Shown: in pieces, positions 24,187 through 34,530 of the stretch
Position numbering within the stretch: position 1 is the stretch's first letter
Layout: each line of letters starts with the position of its first letter
Assembly (NCBI RefSeq): GCF_000424065.1
Contig: NZ_AUJE01000004.1
Span: 62,001-126,000, forward strand
Origin: Selenomonas ruminantium subsp. ruminantium ATCC 12561
Lineage (GTDB): Bacteria > Bacillota > Negativicutes > Selenomonadales > Selenomonadaceae
Direction: 5' to 3'
Length of the DNA: 64,000 bases
Program-made: the position numbers and the translations under genes
Notes under the pieces: generated by a model
Seen by the model: the letters and a program-made list of their open reading frames with translations, nothing else
What the model was told of the DNA's origin: nothing
Databases searched by the model: none

Positions 24187-24222
24187 AAAAGCCCTGCGAA
24201 CAAACTTCGCAGGGCTTTTCGG
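24187..24222. terminator. Bidirectional terminator between rep and the mannose PTS operon
   Basis: AAAAGCCCTGCGA pairs with TCGCAGGGCTTTT around a seven-base loop. It marks the right edge of the accessory island. Confidence 0.88.
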
Positions 24223-24270
24223 GAATGAATATATAATGGAATGTGTATGTAGACTACTACTGGACTTATC

Positions 24271-25095
24271 TTAGGCGAAAAGACCAACAGCGTAGCCAGC
24301 AATGCCAAGGGCGAAGAGGCCCAGGATGATAACCAGCGGGTTAACGCCTTTCTTTAGCAGGTACATGCAGGCAAAGGTCATCAGCAGAGGAACAATGCCA
24401 GGCATAAGGCTGTCGAGGAGGCTCTGAACCGTGGTAACAACCTGCTCACCCTGGCTGTTCGTATAAGAGGACAGTACCAGAGGCATGTTGACCGTGGTCC
24501 ATTTTGCTACGAGAGCACCCATAACCAGAAGACCGAGTACGGAGGAACCTTCCGTGAGGTAACGCATGCGGTTGCCGCCTACTTCGTTTACGAGTTCCGT
24601 ACCTTTATCATAGCCGTACATTACGCCGTACCAGTTCGTGAGCAGGCGAATAACGTTGAACGCGATGAAGAAAATCAGCGGACCAACCAGGCTGCCCGTC
24701 AGAGCAACACCAGCACCGAGAGCGGCGAGTACCGGACGGAGCGTGCCCCAGAAAATCGGGTCACCGACACCAGCCAGAGGACCAATCAGACCTACTTTAA
24801 CGCCGGACAGAGTGTCCTCACCGATATCAGCGCCATTGGCCTTCTTTTCTTCCATTGCGGCAATGATACCCATAATCGGGGTTGCCAGGAACGGCTGCGT
24901 GTTGAAGAATTCGAGGTGACGTTTCAAGGAACGCTTGTATTCTTCCGGGTCATCTTTATAGAGTTTCTTGAGTGCCGGAATCAGGGACACGCAGAAACCG
25001 ATAGCCTGCATACGCTCGAAGTTGAAGGAGCCGAGCAGGAAGTTGGAACGGATAAAAATCGATACGAGATCGCCTTTAGTGAGCTGTTTTTCCAT
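24271..25095 (-). CDS. PTS mannose/fructose/sorbose family IID component
   Basis: A 274-residue membrane protein of the EIID-Man family. The start (LTKGDLVSIFIRSNFLLGSFNFERMQA) and the PTAxGxGDP-type loop (VGLIGPLAGVGDPIFW) are diagnostic. Together with IIC it forms the membrane channel of a mannose-family phosphotransferase. GGGGAGG precedes the ATG and the gene lies 15 bases after IIC. It is the last gene of the operon. The substrate cannot be set from sequence; hexoses or amino sugars are typical. Confidence 0.95.
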   Translation of the reverse strand: MEKQLTKGDLVSIFIRSNFLLGSFNFERMQAIGFCVSLIPALKKLYKDDPEEYKRSLKRHLEFFNTQPFLATPIMGIIAAMEEKKANGADIGEDTLSGVKVGLIGPLAGVGDPIFWGTLRPVLAALGAGVALTGSLVGPLIFFIAFNVIRLLTNWYGVMYGYDKGTELVNEVGGNRMRYLTEGSSVLGLLVMGALVAKWTTVNMPLVLSSYTNSQGEQVVTTVQSLLDSLMPGIVPLLMTFACMYLLKKGVNPLVIILGLFALGIAGYAVGLFA

Positions 25096-25110
25096 GAGTC
25101 GAACCTCCCC

Positions 25111-25908
25111 TTACATCAAATCAGAATCGTCAATCGCATCCAGCGGGTCACTGGAGCCGCCAGCAGCTGCGCCGTTCAGTTCGCGCTGCAGACCACGGAT
25201 ATGGAAGAAAGCAGCGATAAGACCGATAGCACCGAAACCGATGAGGTTGACGTTGGTGAATACAGCGATGAGGAAGCCGAGGAAGAAGTACGGCATGAGG
25301 GACTTAGCGTTCATCATGTTGATAACCATTGCATAACCAACAACGACGATGAAACCACCGGAAACCTGCAGACCGCGAGTGATTACTTCCGGAATAGAAG
25401 CCAGCATGGAGTTAACCGTGTCCGTACCGGCAACAGCAGCAACGATAGCAGCCGGAACAGCTACGCGGATACCCTGCAGCAGCAGACCGCCGATATGGCA
25501 CATTTCAATACCGAAAGCATTGCCTTCCAGAGCAAATTTATCAGCTAAATGCTGGAAGAATACGGTGATGGTACGAACGAAGATGGTGAGAACCTGACCA
25601 GCAGCGGCAAGAGGTACGGCCAGTGCGATACCAGCGCCGATGGACTGATGGCCAACGATTACGAGGATTGCGGAAACTACGGAAGCCAGAGCCGCATCCG
25701 GTGCCATTGCTGCACCGACGTTCATCCAGCCCAAAGCCAGCATTTCCAGCGTACCGCCAAGGATAATACCCGTCGTCATATCACCTAAAACAAGACCAAC
25801 CAGCGTGCAGGCAACCAGTGGACGATGGAACTGTGCTTCGTCGAGCACACTTCCCATACCAGCGATGGCGGCCACCACGATGAGCAGAATAAATTGTACA
25901 CTCGTCAT
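25111..25908 (-). CDS. PTS mannose/fructose/sorbose family IIC component
   Basis: A 265-residue polytopic protein of the EIIC-Man family, with the typical start (TSVQFILLIVVAAIAGMGSVLDEAQFHRPLV), a GDMTTGIILGGTLEMLALGW segment and several hydrophobic helices. It forms the sugar channel with IID. The order IIB-IIC-IID is normal, but no IIA gene of this class is present, so phosphate must come from a IIA encoded elsewhere. AAGGGGG precedes the ATG. Confidence 0.95.
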   Translation of the reverse strand: MTSVQFILLIVVAAIAGMGSVLDEAQFHRPLVACTLVGLVLGDMTTGIILGGTLEMLALGWMNVGAAMAPDAALASVVSAILVIVGHQSIGAGIALAVPLAAAGQVLTIFVRTITVFFQHLADKFALEGNAFGIEMCHIGGLLLQGIRVAVPAAIVAAVAGTDTVNSMLASIPEVITRGLQVSGGFIVVVGYAMVINMMNAKSLMPYFFLGFLIAVFTNVNLIGFGAIGLIAAFFHIRGLQRELNGAAAGGSSDPLDAIDDSDLM

Positions 25909-25966
25909 AATGAATTAATCCCCCTTCGAGATTCCTGATGATAATTCCCTGAATGAATTTACGCGA

Positions 25967-26458
25967 TTAAGCCAAACCTTTAGCTTTCAGCGCCGACATC
26001 AAATCGCCTTTTGGTTCGCTGGCGAGCTTGCGGATTTCCACTTCGATGCCCATTTCCTGCAGTTCGAGCAGAGCCTTGACATCGTCCGGATTTACCGCAA
26101 CAGCGCTGGAAATCAGCGTATCGCCATCTTTGTAAGTCATACCGCCCAGGTTGACGGACTTGAAGGGAATACCGCCCTTAACTGCACGAACCACATCAGC
26201 GGGCTTCGTGAACAGGAACAGCGTCTTGAATGCATCATACTTCGGGTTCTTGTAAGCTTCGCAAGCCTTTTCCACAGGCACAACGTAAGCTTTGATTCCC
26301 GGAGGAGCAACCTGCAGCAGGAGCTTCTTTCTCATTTCGTCCTGAGCAACTTCATCACTGCAGCACATGATACGGTTGCAGCCCGTTACCTTCGTCCAAA
26401 CAGTTGCGACCTGACCATGAATCAGACGATCATCAATACGGCAAAATGCGATTTCCAT
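25967..26458 (-). CDS. PTS mannose/fructose/sorbose family IIB component
   Basis: A 163-residue cytoplasmic EIIB-Man protein. The phospho-acceptor His15 lies in RIDDRLIHGQVATVW, and a VNLGGMTYKDGD segment follows near residue 110. It receives phosphate from a IIA domain and passes it to the sugar carried by IIC/IID. It is the first gene of the operon, divergent from an RpiR-type regulator. Confidence 0.95.
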   Translation of the reverse strand: MEIAFCRIDDRLIHGQVATVWTKVTGCNRIMCCSDEVAQDEMRKKLLLQVAPPGIKAYVVPVEKACEAYKNPKYDAFKTLFLFTKPADVVRAVKGGIPFKSVNLGGMTYKDGDTLISSAVAVNPDDVKALLELQEMGIEVEIRKLASEPKGDLMSALKAKGLA

Positions 26459-26483
26459 AATTCATTCCCCTTTCGGAATTCCT

Positions 26484-26512
26484 CTTGCACGATTTTCCCC
26501 AATCGATGCAAG
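26484..26512 (-). other. Leader hairpin of the mannose PTS operon
   Basis: CTTGCACGATT and AATCGATGCAAG can pair around a TTCCCC loop with one bulged base, within the untranslated leader of the IIB gene. There is no T-run, so it is not a simple terminator; a role in mRNA stability or antitermination is possible. Confidence 0.45.
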
Positions 26513-26545
26513 ATAGTTAAGCTTTGTTTTTTTCTGACAATAAGA

Positions 26546-26574
26546 ATTATAATAGCAAACTCGGTCAAAGTCAG
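26546..26574 (-). promoter_or_regulatory. Promoter of the mannose PTS operon
   Basis: On the minus strand, CTGACT and a perfect TATAAT are separated by 17 bases, about 90 bases upstream of the IIB start codon. Confidence 0.55.
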
Positions 26575-26606
26575 CTGAACTATGTCACAACTTTATAAAT
26601 AATTGC

Positions 26607-26620
26607 ATGACATTTGTCAT
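26607..26620. promoter_or_regulatory. Palindromic candidate operator in the RpiR/mannose PTS interval
   Basis: ATGACA-TT-TGTCAT is a perfect six-base-arm palindrome between the two divergent promoters. It may be the binding site of the adjacent RpiR protein (inference). Confidence 0.4.
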
Positions 26621-26657
26621 AGATAGCGTTTACTTCAATAAAAAATAAATAAAAATA

Positions 26658-26685
26658 TTGCTATCATCCATTTTTCTTATATAAT
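26658..26685 (+). promoter_or_regulatory. Promoter of the RpiR regulator gene
   Basis: TTGCTA and a perfect TATAAT are separated by 16 bases, about 30 bases before the start codon. Confidence 0.6.
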
Positions 26686-26717
26686 GAAGACAGAATAATA
26701 ACGAAGGAGTGGTTGCT

Positions 26718-27581
26718 GTGCGCCTGTTAAAAGCCATGCAGGAAGGAGAGCGTTTTTCCTCCACAGAGGAAAACATCGTCGAATATATCTTAGCCAACCC
26801 CGCCCAGATTTCGGAAATGACGACCCGCGAACTCGCCGAAAAAACTTATACCAGTCCCGCCGCCATCTTCCGTCTGTGTCAGAAACTGGGGCTGAAAGGC
26901 TATAATGAATTCAAGATAAAATTCACCAGTGAGGTAAACCGGACGCTGCCCTGCGGTGCTCATATCATGCGCCGCCCCATCACGGACAAGGACTCCACCT
27001 CCGATATCATCCGTATGCTGGCACAGCTCGAAATCGAGGCCATCGAAGAAACGAAGAATGAAATGGACACCGACCAAATGGAACGGATAGCAGGCATCCT
27101 GGATAAAGCGTCCATCATCGACATCTATGCCTACGACCAGAATTATTCACTCGCCCAAATGGCGGTATATAACTTCCTGCAGGTGAAAAAAACCGCCGTA
27201 GCCCATAACTCCCTGAACAGCCAGCTTTGTGCCGCACTGGTCGCAGACCCCAGTCATGCCGCTATTATCATCAGCCGCTCCGGTATCAATCAGCGTCTGA
27301 TTCGCACAGCGAAAATCCTGAAAAAATGCAAGGTCAAAACGATTCTGCTCTCCGTAAACCGTGAAACAGAACTGGCCGGACTCTGCGATGAATTTCTCTA
27401 TGTAGCCAATACGCTGGAGTATTTGGATATGGGCGGCAATATCTTCAGTGTCGGCGCCCGCTATTACTTTGATGTAATGGTCAGTATGCTTCTCTCCCGC
27501 CATTTCAAGGATGTAGAAAACTTCTATACAGAATTTGAGAATTACCTTGGCCATCCCGATGACAAAAATCGTTTATGGTAA
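26718..27581 (+). CDS. MurR/RpiR-family transcriptional regulator
   Basis: A 287-residue regulator. The N-terminal RpiR helix-turn-helix (about 1-75, MTTRELAEKTYTSPAAIFRLCQKLG) is followed by a SIS sugar-phosphate-binding domain (about 115-250, with AIIISRSGINQRLI). Such proteins repress or activate sugar catabolic genes in response to sugar phosphates. I chose the GTG at 26718, eight bases after AAGGAG; the GTG at 26709 lies within the ribosome binding site. It sits between the mannose-type and cellobiose-type PTS operons and may control either or both. Confidence 0.92.
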   Translation: MRLLKAMQEGERFSSTEENIVEYILANPAQISEMTTRELAEKTYTSPAAIFRLCQKLGLKGYNEFKIKFTSEVNRTLPCGAHIMRRPITDKDSTSDIIRMLAQLEIEAIEETKNEMDTDQMERIAGILDKASIIDIYAYDQNYSLAQMAVYNFLQVKKTAVAHNSLNSQLCAALVADPSHAAIIISRSGINQRLIRTAKILKKCKVKTILLSVNRETELAGLCDEFLYVANTLEYLDMGGNIFSVGARYYFDVMVSMLLSRHFKDVENFYTEFENYLGHPDDKNRLW

Positions 27582-27596
27582 TCCTAACAAAAGAAT

Positions 27597-27640
27597 AAAA
27601 AACCGAAACGCTGTTTCACGCGTTTCGGTTTTTTTATTCT
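27597..27640 (+). terminator. Terminator after the RpiR gene
   Basis: AACCGAAACGC pairs with GCGTTTCGGTT, followed by seven T. Confidence 0.88.
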
Positions 27641-27664
27641 TTTTTTGAAACACCCGACCGCAAT

Positions 27665-27740
27665 CGTCTGAATCTATTGAAACAACATAAAAGTGATGAT
27701 ATAGTGAACTTGTCTTAAGGCAAACGCATTTATTCAGACG
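27665..27740 (+). promoter_or_regulatory. Cellobiose PTS promoter flanked by a 9-bp inverted repeat
   Basis: TTGAAA (27677-27682), a 17-base spacer and TATAGT (27700-27705) form a good promoter. It is bracketed by CGTCTGAAT (27665-27673) and its reverse complement ATTCAGACG (27732-27740), with centres 67 bases apart. The pair may be two operator half-sites or a long-range stem. Confidence 0.55.
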
Positions 27741-27761
27741 TTTTACAAAGGAGTTATCAAA

Positions 27762-29105
27762 ATGAACAAACAAGAGATGTTCGATAAGTTCATCGAGTTC
27801 ATGGGGCGCTTCGCGGAAATCCGTGCTGTAGCTGCTCTGCGCGATGGCTTTATCATGACTACCCCCTTTACCATCTGCGGTTCGGTGTTCCTGCTGCTGG
27901 CCAACCTGCCGATTCCGGGTTATGCCGAATTCATGGCCGGAATGTTCGGCCCGAACTGGACTGACCCGTTAAATGCTGTTTCCGGTGCTACATTCAGTGT
28001 TTTAGCCCTGATTGCCGTTCTAGCCATCACTTACAAATATGTAGAAGGCGAAGGCTGCGATGCCATGATGGCTTCGATTCTGGCCCTTTCCACTTTCCTG
28101 ATTCTCCTGCCACCCTCTGTGGCAGCCGAAGGCGGTGCTGTTGTGGACAACATCATCCCTAAAGCCTGGGCAGGCAGTAACGGTGTTATCACCGCAATTC
28201 TCGTAAGTTTCGTTGTTTCCTGGGTGTTCTGCTACTGTGAGAAGAATCACATCGGCATCAAGATGCCGCCCGCAGTTCCCGGTGGTGTAGCCAAGGCTTT
28301 TGAAGCCCTGACTCCGGGCATGATTCTCTTTACCCTCGGCGCTATCATCTATGGTCTCTGCCACTTCATGGGCGCTACGACTTTCCCGGAACTCATCTTT
28401 GCACTTGTACAGACTCCGCTGCAGGGTCTTTCCGATACGCTGATTGGCGGTTCCATTATCGCCGCTCTCCAGAGCATCCTGTTCTGGGCTGGTATTCATG
28501 GCCCCAACGTGGTTGGCGGTGTGGTAAACCCCATTCTGATTGCCAACTCGCTTGACAATCAGGCTATCCTTAACGCAGGTATGAGCCTTGCAGGCAATCC
28601 CGATGCAAAAATCATCACGATTCAGGTTACCGATGTATTCATCAAATCCGGCGGCTGCGGCATCACGATGGGTCTTTTGATTGCCAGCTGGCTCTCCGCT
28701 AAGTCCTCTCAGATGAAATCCATTACGAAACTGGCTACAGTTCCTGGTCTCTTCAACATCAACGAACCGGTTATCTTCGGTCTGCCGATTGTATTCAACC
28801 CGTTCATGCTCGTTCCGTTCGTACTCGTTCCGCTGCTCGCAATTGTCATCACTTATGCGTCCATCGCCATCGGCTTTATGAGCCCGTTCAGCGCTGTACA
28901 GATTCCCTGGACGACCCCGCCCATCATCGCTGGTCTTTTGTTAAACGGCTGGCAGGGCGCAGTTGTACAGATTATCGTCATCGCCATGAGCACCGCTGTG
29001 TACTTCCCCTTCGTCCGCGCTCAGGACAAAGCGATGCTGGCTGAAGAAATGGGTGATGGCAGCAATAACCAGGAAGAAGACGGCTCCCCCGTTCTGCATA
29101 ACTAA
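27762..29105 (+). CDS. celB: PTS cellobiose/lactose family IIC permease
   Basis: A 447-residue membrane permease of the cellobiose/diacetylchitobiose EIIC family. Both family signatures are intact: WAGIHGPNVV with the substrate-site histidine and FNINEPVIFGLPIVFNPFML with the conserved glutamate. It carries a beta-glucoside across the membrane while EIIB phosphorylates it. AAAGGAG precedes the ATG. It starts the operon IIC-IIB-IIA-phosphoglucosidase. Confidence 0.95.
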   Translation: MNKQEMFDKFIEFMGRFAEIRAVAALRDGFIMTTPFTICGSVFLLLANLPIPGYAEFMAGMFGPNWTDPLNAVSGATFSVLALIAVLAITYKYVEGEGCDAMMASILALSTFLILLPPSVAAEGGAVVDNIIPKAWAGSNGVITAILVSFVVSWVFCYCEKNHIGIKMPPAVPGGVAKAFEALTPGMILFTLGAIIYGLCHFMGATTFPELIFALVQTPLQGLSDTLIGGSIIAALQSILFWAGIHGPNVVGGVVNPILIANSLDNQAILNAGMSLAGNPDAKIITIQVTDVFIKSGGCGITMGLLIASWLSAKSSQMKSITKLATVPGLFNINEPVIFGLPIVFNPFMLVPFVLVPLLAIVITYASIAIGFMSPFSAVQIPWTTPPIIAGLLLNGWQGAVVQIIVIAMSTAVYFPFVRAQDKAMLAEEMGDGSNNQEEDGSPVLHN

Positions 29106-29142
29106 AAACAATTCATTTATATATTTGAAAGGATGATTCATT

Positions 29143-29445
29143 ATGAAAAAGATTACGTTACTTTGCGCCGCAGGTATGAGCACCAGCATGCTGGTTAAAG
29201 CTATGCAGAAAGCTGCTGCCGATGAAAACTTTGAATGTGAAATCGCCGCTTACCCCACTTCCGAAGCCAAAGAAAAGGCCGCCGGTTCTGACGTAGTTCT
29301 CCTTGGTCCTCAGGTTCGTTTCCAGAAAGCCAAGATTCAGGAGCTTCTGCCCGGCATTCCCGTGGATGCTATCGACATGCGCATGTATGGCCGTATGGAT
29401 GGCGCAGGTGTATTGAAATTCGCCAAGGAAAAAATGAACGCATAA
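29143..29445 (+). CDS. celA: PTS cellobiose/lactose family IIB component
   Basis: A 100-residue cytoplasmic EIIB. The phospho-acceptor cysteine lies in the N-terminal motif LLCAAGMSTSMLV (Cys8), and the length matches the family. It transfers phosphate from IIA to the incoming disaccharide. GAAAGGATG precedes the ATG; the gene sits 37 bases after IIC. Confidence 0.95.
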   Translation: MKKITLLCAAGMSTSMLVKAMQKAAADENFECEIAAYPTSEAKEKAAGSDVVLLGPQVRFQKAKIQELLPGIPVDAIDMRMYGRMDGAGVLKFAKEKMNA

Positions 29446-29463
29446 TCGAACGAAAGGTTGTCT

Positions 29464-31271
<1,808 letters not shown>

Positions 31272-31280
31272 GGCAGAATA

Positions 31281-31322
31281 AAAAATCCCGTGAACGACAA
31301 ACCGCCGTTCACGGGATTTTTG
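31281..31322. terminator. Bidirectional terminator after the cellobiose operon
   Basis: AAAAATCCCGTGAAC pairs with GTTCACGGGATTTTT, with T-runs on both strands; it also serves the convergent RNase H gene. Confidence 0.88.
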
Positions 31323-31333
31323 CATATTAACGA

Positions 31334-32011
31334 TTATTGATATTTCATTGCTTCTGCTTTGGCCAATTCATCACAGCGTTCATTCTGGGCAACGCCTACG
31401 TGCCCCTTAACCCAGTGAAACCGCACCTGATGGGCGCTAAAAGCCGCATCGAGCTGCTGCCATAAATCCTGATTCTTCACCGGCGTTCCGGCCGCCGTCA
31501 TCCAGCCCTTGCGCTTCCACCCGGCCAGCCAGTTTTTCGTAAAGGCATTCTTGAGGTACTGACTGTCGGTGTAAAGGTCAATCAGCGAACCGTTCCGCGC
31601 AAAGGATAACGCCTGTAAGGCCGCGGTCAGTTCCATGCGGTTGTTGGTCGTTGACGGTTCCCCACCGTGCAGTTCGGTGAGCTTTCCTTCCACCTGGTCG
31701 GCGATTACCGCGGCCCAGCCACCGGGGCCATCGGGATTGCGCAGACAGGAACCATCCGTATAGATGATGTAATCTGCCGCATCGTCCATATTTACTGCAG
31801 GCTGCTCTGCGGGCGGCGCTGCTGCTGCCTTGCCTCTGCCATAAGGCGGCACATAATCCAGATTCAGCCATTTTGTCGCCTCATTCGGGTCAGTGAACCC
31901 CTTAAACCGTGCGCCCGGAAAGCCATCGACCTGTGCCTTGCACTCTGCCCATGTCGTAAAAATTCCCGTTTTGCGCCCATTTCTCACCGCATAAACTTTT
32001 TTTCCTGCCAT
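31334..32011 (-). CDS. rnhA: Ribonuclease H with N-terminal viroplasmin domain
   Basis: A 225-residue protein. The N-terminus (about 1-50, KKVYAVRNGRKTGIFTTW) is the viroplasmin/RNase H N-terminal hybrid-binding domain. The C-terminal RNase H1 fold (about 85-222) has its catalytic acids in YTDGSC, RMELTAA, YTDSQY and ERCDELA. It removes RNA from RNA-DNA hybrids. I chose the ATG at 32011, five bases after AGGAG. Confidence 0.93.
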   Translation of the reverse strand: MAGKKVYAVRNGRKTGIFTTWAECKAQVDGFPGARFKGFTDPNEATKWLNLDYVPPYGRGKAAAAPPAEQPAVNMDDAADYIIYTDGSCLRNPDGPGGWAAVIADQVEGKLTELHGGEPSTTNNRMELTAALQALSFARNGSLIDLYTDSQYLKNAFTKNWLAGWKRKGWMTAAGTPVKNQDLWQQLDAAFSAHQVRFHWVKGHVGVAQNERCDELAKAEAMKYQ

Positions 32012-32019
32012 TGTTACTC

Positions 32020-32619
32020 CTATCTTTCCCGCCAAATCCAAATGCGGTCATGAAGCTTTGCTTTATGCAGAGCTTCATTCATCACATCGTAAGCCAACTG
32101 GCTCACATCGCCCTGCGTAGAATATTCATCGTTGAAATGCCGGGAAGCGCCCTTGCTGAACACTTCGTCCTTGGATTTATCAAAACCGACAATCTCCACT
32201 GCGGCATAGCTGTGAACAATATACCTGCCCCAACGATGCCAGCTCATAGTCTGATACTGTTCATAGCCGGTCAGCACAGGGATAACCACCAAATCCGCAT
32301 TTAATTTTTCCGCAACCGGACGCATGATATCCTTTAGCTTTACCTTAGAGGCAGCGCTGGCCCTTGCCTCCTCCAAGGCCGCCTGACAATCCTTCTCCGG
32401 AATGTAATAGACGGCATTCAACGTGCCATTCAACGGTACATGCAGACTGCGGTCAACAAGCGTTTCCAATCTATCCTGTACCTCCTGCGCCGGCGTCATA
32501 TAACTCTGCACGAGCAAGGGAAACTGTGCCACCCGCAAAGGAATACGCTCCGCAGCCCAAGCCTGTACAGACAATATACACAAAAATAACGTCACCAGCA
32601 AGGTAATTTTTCGTTTCAC
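32020..32619 (-). CDS. Secreted protein of unknown function
   Basis: A 199-residue protein with a clear Sec signal peptide (residues 1-22, ending in AWA before AE). The mature part is alpha/beta in appearance, with KLNADLVVIPVLTGYEQ in the middle, and has no cysteine. I see no catalytic motif. The ADLVV pattern recalls small periplasmic or outer-membrane-associated proteins common in Negativicutes, but I cannot name a family. It lies nine bases upstream of rnhA on the same strand. Confidence 0.7.
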   Translation of the reverse strand: MKRKITLLVTLFLCILSVQAWAAERIPLRVAQFPLLVQSYMTPAQEVQDRLETLVDRSLHVPLNGTLNAVYYIPEKDCQAALEEARASAASKVKLKDIMRPVAEKLNADLVVIPVLTGYEQYQTMSWHRWGRYIVHSYAAVEIVGFDKSKDEVFSKGASRHFNDEYSTQGDVSQLAYDVMNEALHKAKLHDRIWIWRER

Positions 32620-32645
32620 GCTGCCACCTCCAAGCCTCCAACATT

Positions 32646-33548
32646 TTAGTGGATGGACTTCTTCTTGAACCTGCCGCCGACAATATCATGGACGGCATTA
32701 ATCGTAACAAAGGCGTTCTCGTCCTTGTCGAGCACGATTTCCTTGAGCTTATCGACTTCCAGACGCGTGACCACGCAGTACAAAACTTCCTTGCTCTCGC
32801 CAGTGTAGCCGCCAGCACCATGCAGCAGCGTAACGCCGCGCCCGAGCCGGTCATTGAGGGCCGAGGTTATCTCATCATGCGCGTTGGTGACAATCATCAC
32901 CGCATAGGATTCATCGAGCCCCTTGATGACCACATCGATCATCTTGGAAATAACGAAGTACGCGACCAAAGAGTACATGGCCTTGTCCCAACCATATAAG
33001 AGACCTGCACTGGACAAAATAAAGAGGTTGATAAACATAACTACTTCGCCGACCGAGAACACGGATTTCTTATCCATGATGATGGCGACAATCTCCGTGC
33101 CGTCCAAACTGCCGCCCGCGCGGATAATCAGCCCCACGCCCAAACCGTCAATAATACCGCCAAAGATGGCTGCCAAAAACGGGTCATCCGTCACCTTTTG
33201 CAGCGGCTCAAAAACCTCTGACCAAACGGCCAGAAAGCAAATGGCCACCAAGGTCGCAATCGCAAAATTCTTGCCAATTTGCTTATACCCCATAAACAAG
33301 AAAGGAATATTGAGTATTACCAAGAAAACACCTAAGCTGATGCCCGTTATGGTTTCCATCATAATGGACACACCCACAATCCCGCCATCAATGACGTTGT
33401 TGGGAATCAAAAACTCCTCCAGCCCAAAAGCGGCGATAATGGCTCCCACAAAAATCATGGCATACTTTTTCACATAAAAAGAAGTCTTACGATGTTGACC
33501 GATTATCTGTTTCGTATTGCCATTTTCATAGCCTGCCTGTTCTTCCAT
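32646..33548 (-). CDS. YitT-family membrane protein (DUF161 plus DUF2179)
   Basis: A 300-residue protein with about five transmembrane helices (about 25-190) and a C-terminal DUF2179 domain (about 205-295, GRGVTLLHGAGGYTGESKEVLYCVV). It has the YitT signature GGSLDGTEIVA. The function of the family is not established; a transport role is often proposed. I chose the ATG at 33548, ten bases after AGGAG; a GTG at 33557 is adjacent to it. Confidence 0.9.
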   Translation of the reverse strand: MEEQAGYENGNTKQIIGQHRKTSFYVKKYAMIFVGAIIAAFGLEEFLIPNNVIDGGIVGVSIMMETITGISLGVFLVILNIPFLFMGYKQIGKNFAIATLVAICFLAVWSEVFEPLQKVTDDPFLAAIFGGIIDGLGVGLIIRAGGSLDGTEIVAIIMDKKSVFSVGEVVMFINLFILSSAGLLYGWDKAMYSLVAYFVISKMIDVVIKGLDESYAVMIVTNAHDEITSALNDRLGRGVTLLHGAGGYTGESKEVLYCVVTRLEVDKLKEIVLDKDENAFVTINAVHDIVGGRFKKKSIH

Positions 33549-33724
33549 ACGCCTCACGCTCCTGTTTTTATTCTATATTCATTATATATTATTAGGTAAA
33601 TGCAGACAATAATCCTCTTTTTCATGTTTTTTCTGTATCACGCTAAAGTACATTCGTATTTTGTCGGTGGTTTTTGGCGGGATTTAGCAACTTTTTGCTT
33701 GTTTTTTCGTGTCTTTGATTGACT

Positions 33725-33752
33725 TTGACGGACTTTAGTTGTATGATATAGA
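33725..33752 (+). promoter_or_regulatory. Promoter of the fructose operon
   Basis: TTGACG and TATAGA are separated by 16 bases. The -35 region lies in direct repeats related to TTTGA-GACTTT, which may be the operator of the DeoR-type regulator encoded next. Confidence 0.5.
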
Positions 33753-33780
33753 AAACGTCAAATTTAGGAGAGTGATAGCC

Positions 33781-34527
33781 ATGCTGACAGAAGAACGCTA
33801 CGCTACAATTTTGCGCATCCTTGAAGAAAAAAAGGCTGTTACCGTCCTTGACCTCACTCAGGCTTTAGGAGCCTCAGAATCCACGGTACGCCGGGATCTG
33901 GCTGCCCTGCACAAGAGCGGGCGCCTATACAAAGTATACGGCGGGGCCACTTCCCTCGACAACAATTACAGCAGTGCCGAGGAAGACATGAAAACCAAAA
34001 ACGATTTATTCCCTGAGGAAAAAATCGTTATTGCCCGCAAAGCAGCGGGACTCATTAAACCCAAAGATTTTGTTTACCTCGATGCTGGAACCACCACCCT
34101 GCACCTGATTGACTTTCTGACGGAAACCAGTGCAGTATTCGTCACCAACGGCATGCAGCATGCCGCCCGCCTGTCCGCCAAAGGCTTTAAGGTCTTTATC
34201 ATCGGCGGAGCGGTGAAAGCCATCACCGAAGCAGTTGTTGGCACCGAAGCAATGGAAAGCCTCAAGAACTATAATTTCACCAAAGGCTTTTTCGGTACCA
34301 ACGGCATCAGCCCCAAATCCGGCTTTTCTACCCCGGATGCAGATGAAGGCACAATCAAGAGTGCCGCCCTGCTCCGCTGCAAAGAAGCCTTTGTGCTGGC
34401 TGACCGGTCGAAATTCAACAAAATTTCCCCAATTACCTTTGCCCACCTTTCCAGTGCCACCATCATTACGGGACACTTGGAAGATAAAAAATATCGTGAT
34501 TACACCACTATAATTGAAGGAGAATGA
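33781..34527 (+). CDS. fruR: DeoR-family regulator of fructose utilisation
   Basis: A 248-residue DeoR-type regulator. The N-terminal helix-turn-helix (LTEERYATILRILEEKKAVTVLDL and ESTVRRDLAALH) is followed by the DeoR sugar-phosphate sensor domain with KVYGGATS, DAGTTTLHL and the terminal FVLADRSKF motif. It lies directly upstream of fruK and fruA and probably responds to fructose-1-phosphate. I chose the ATG at 33781, after AGGAGAG. Confidence 0.93.
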   Translation: MLTEERYATILRILEEKKAVTVLDLTQALGASESTVRRDLAALHKSGRLYKVYGGATSLDNNYSSAEEDMKTKNDLFPEEKIVIARKAAGLIKPKDFVYLDAGTTTLHLIDFLTETSAVFVTNGMQHAARLSAKGFKVFIIGGAVKAITEAVVGTEAMESLKNYNFTKGFFGTNGISPKSGFSTPDADEGTIKSAALLRCKEAFVLADRSKFNKISPITFAHLSSATIITGHLEDKKYRDYTTIIEGE

Positions 34528-34530
34528 AAG

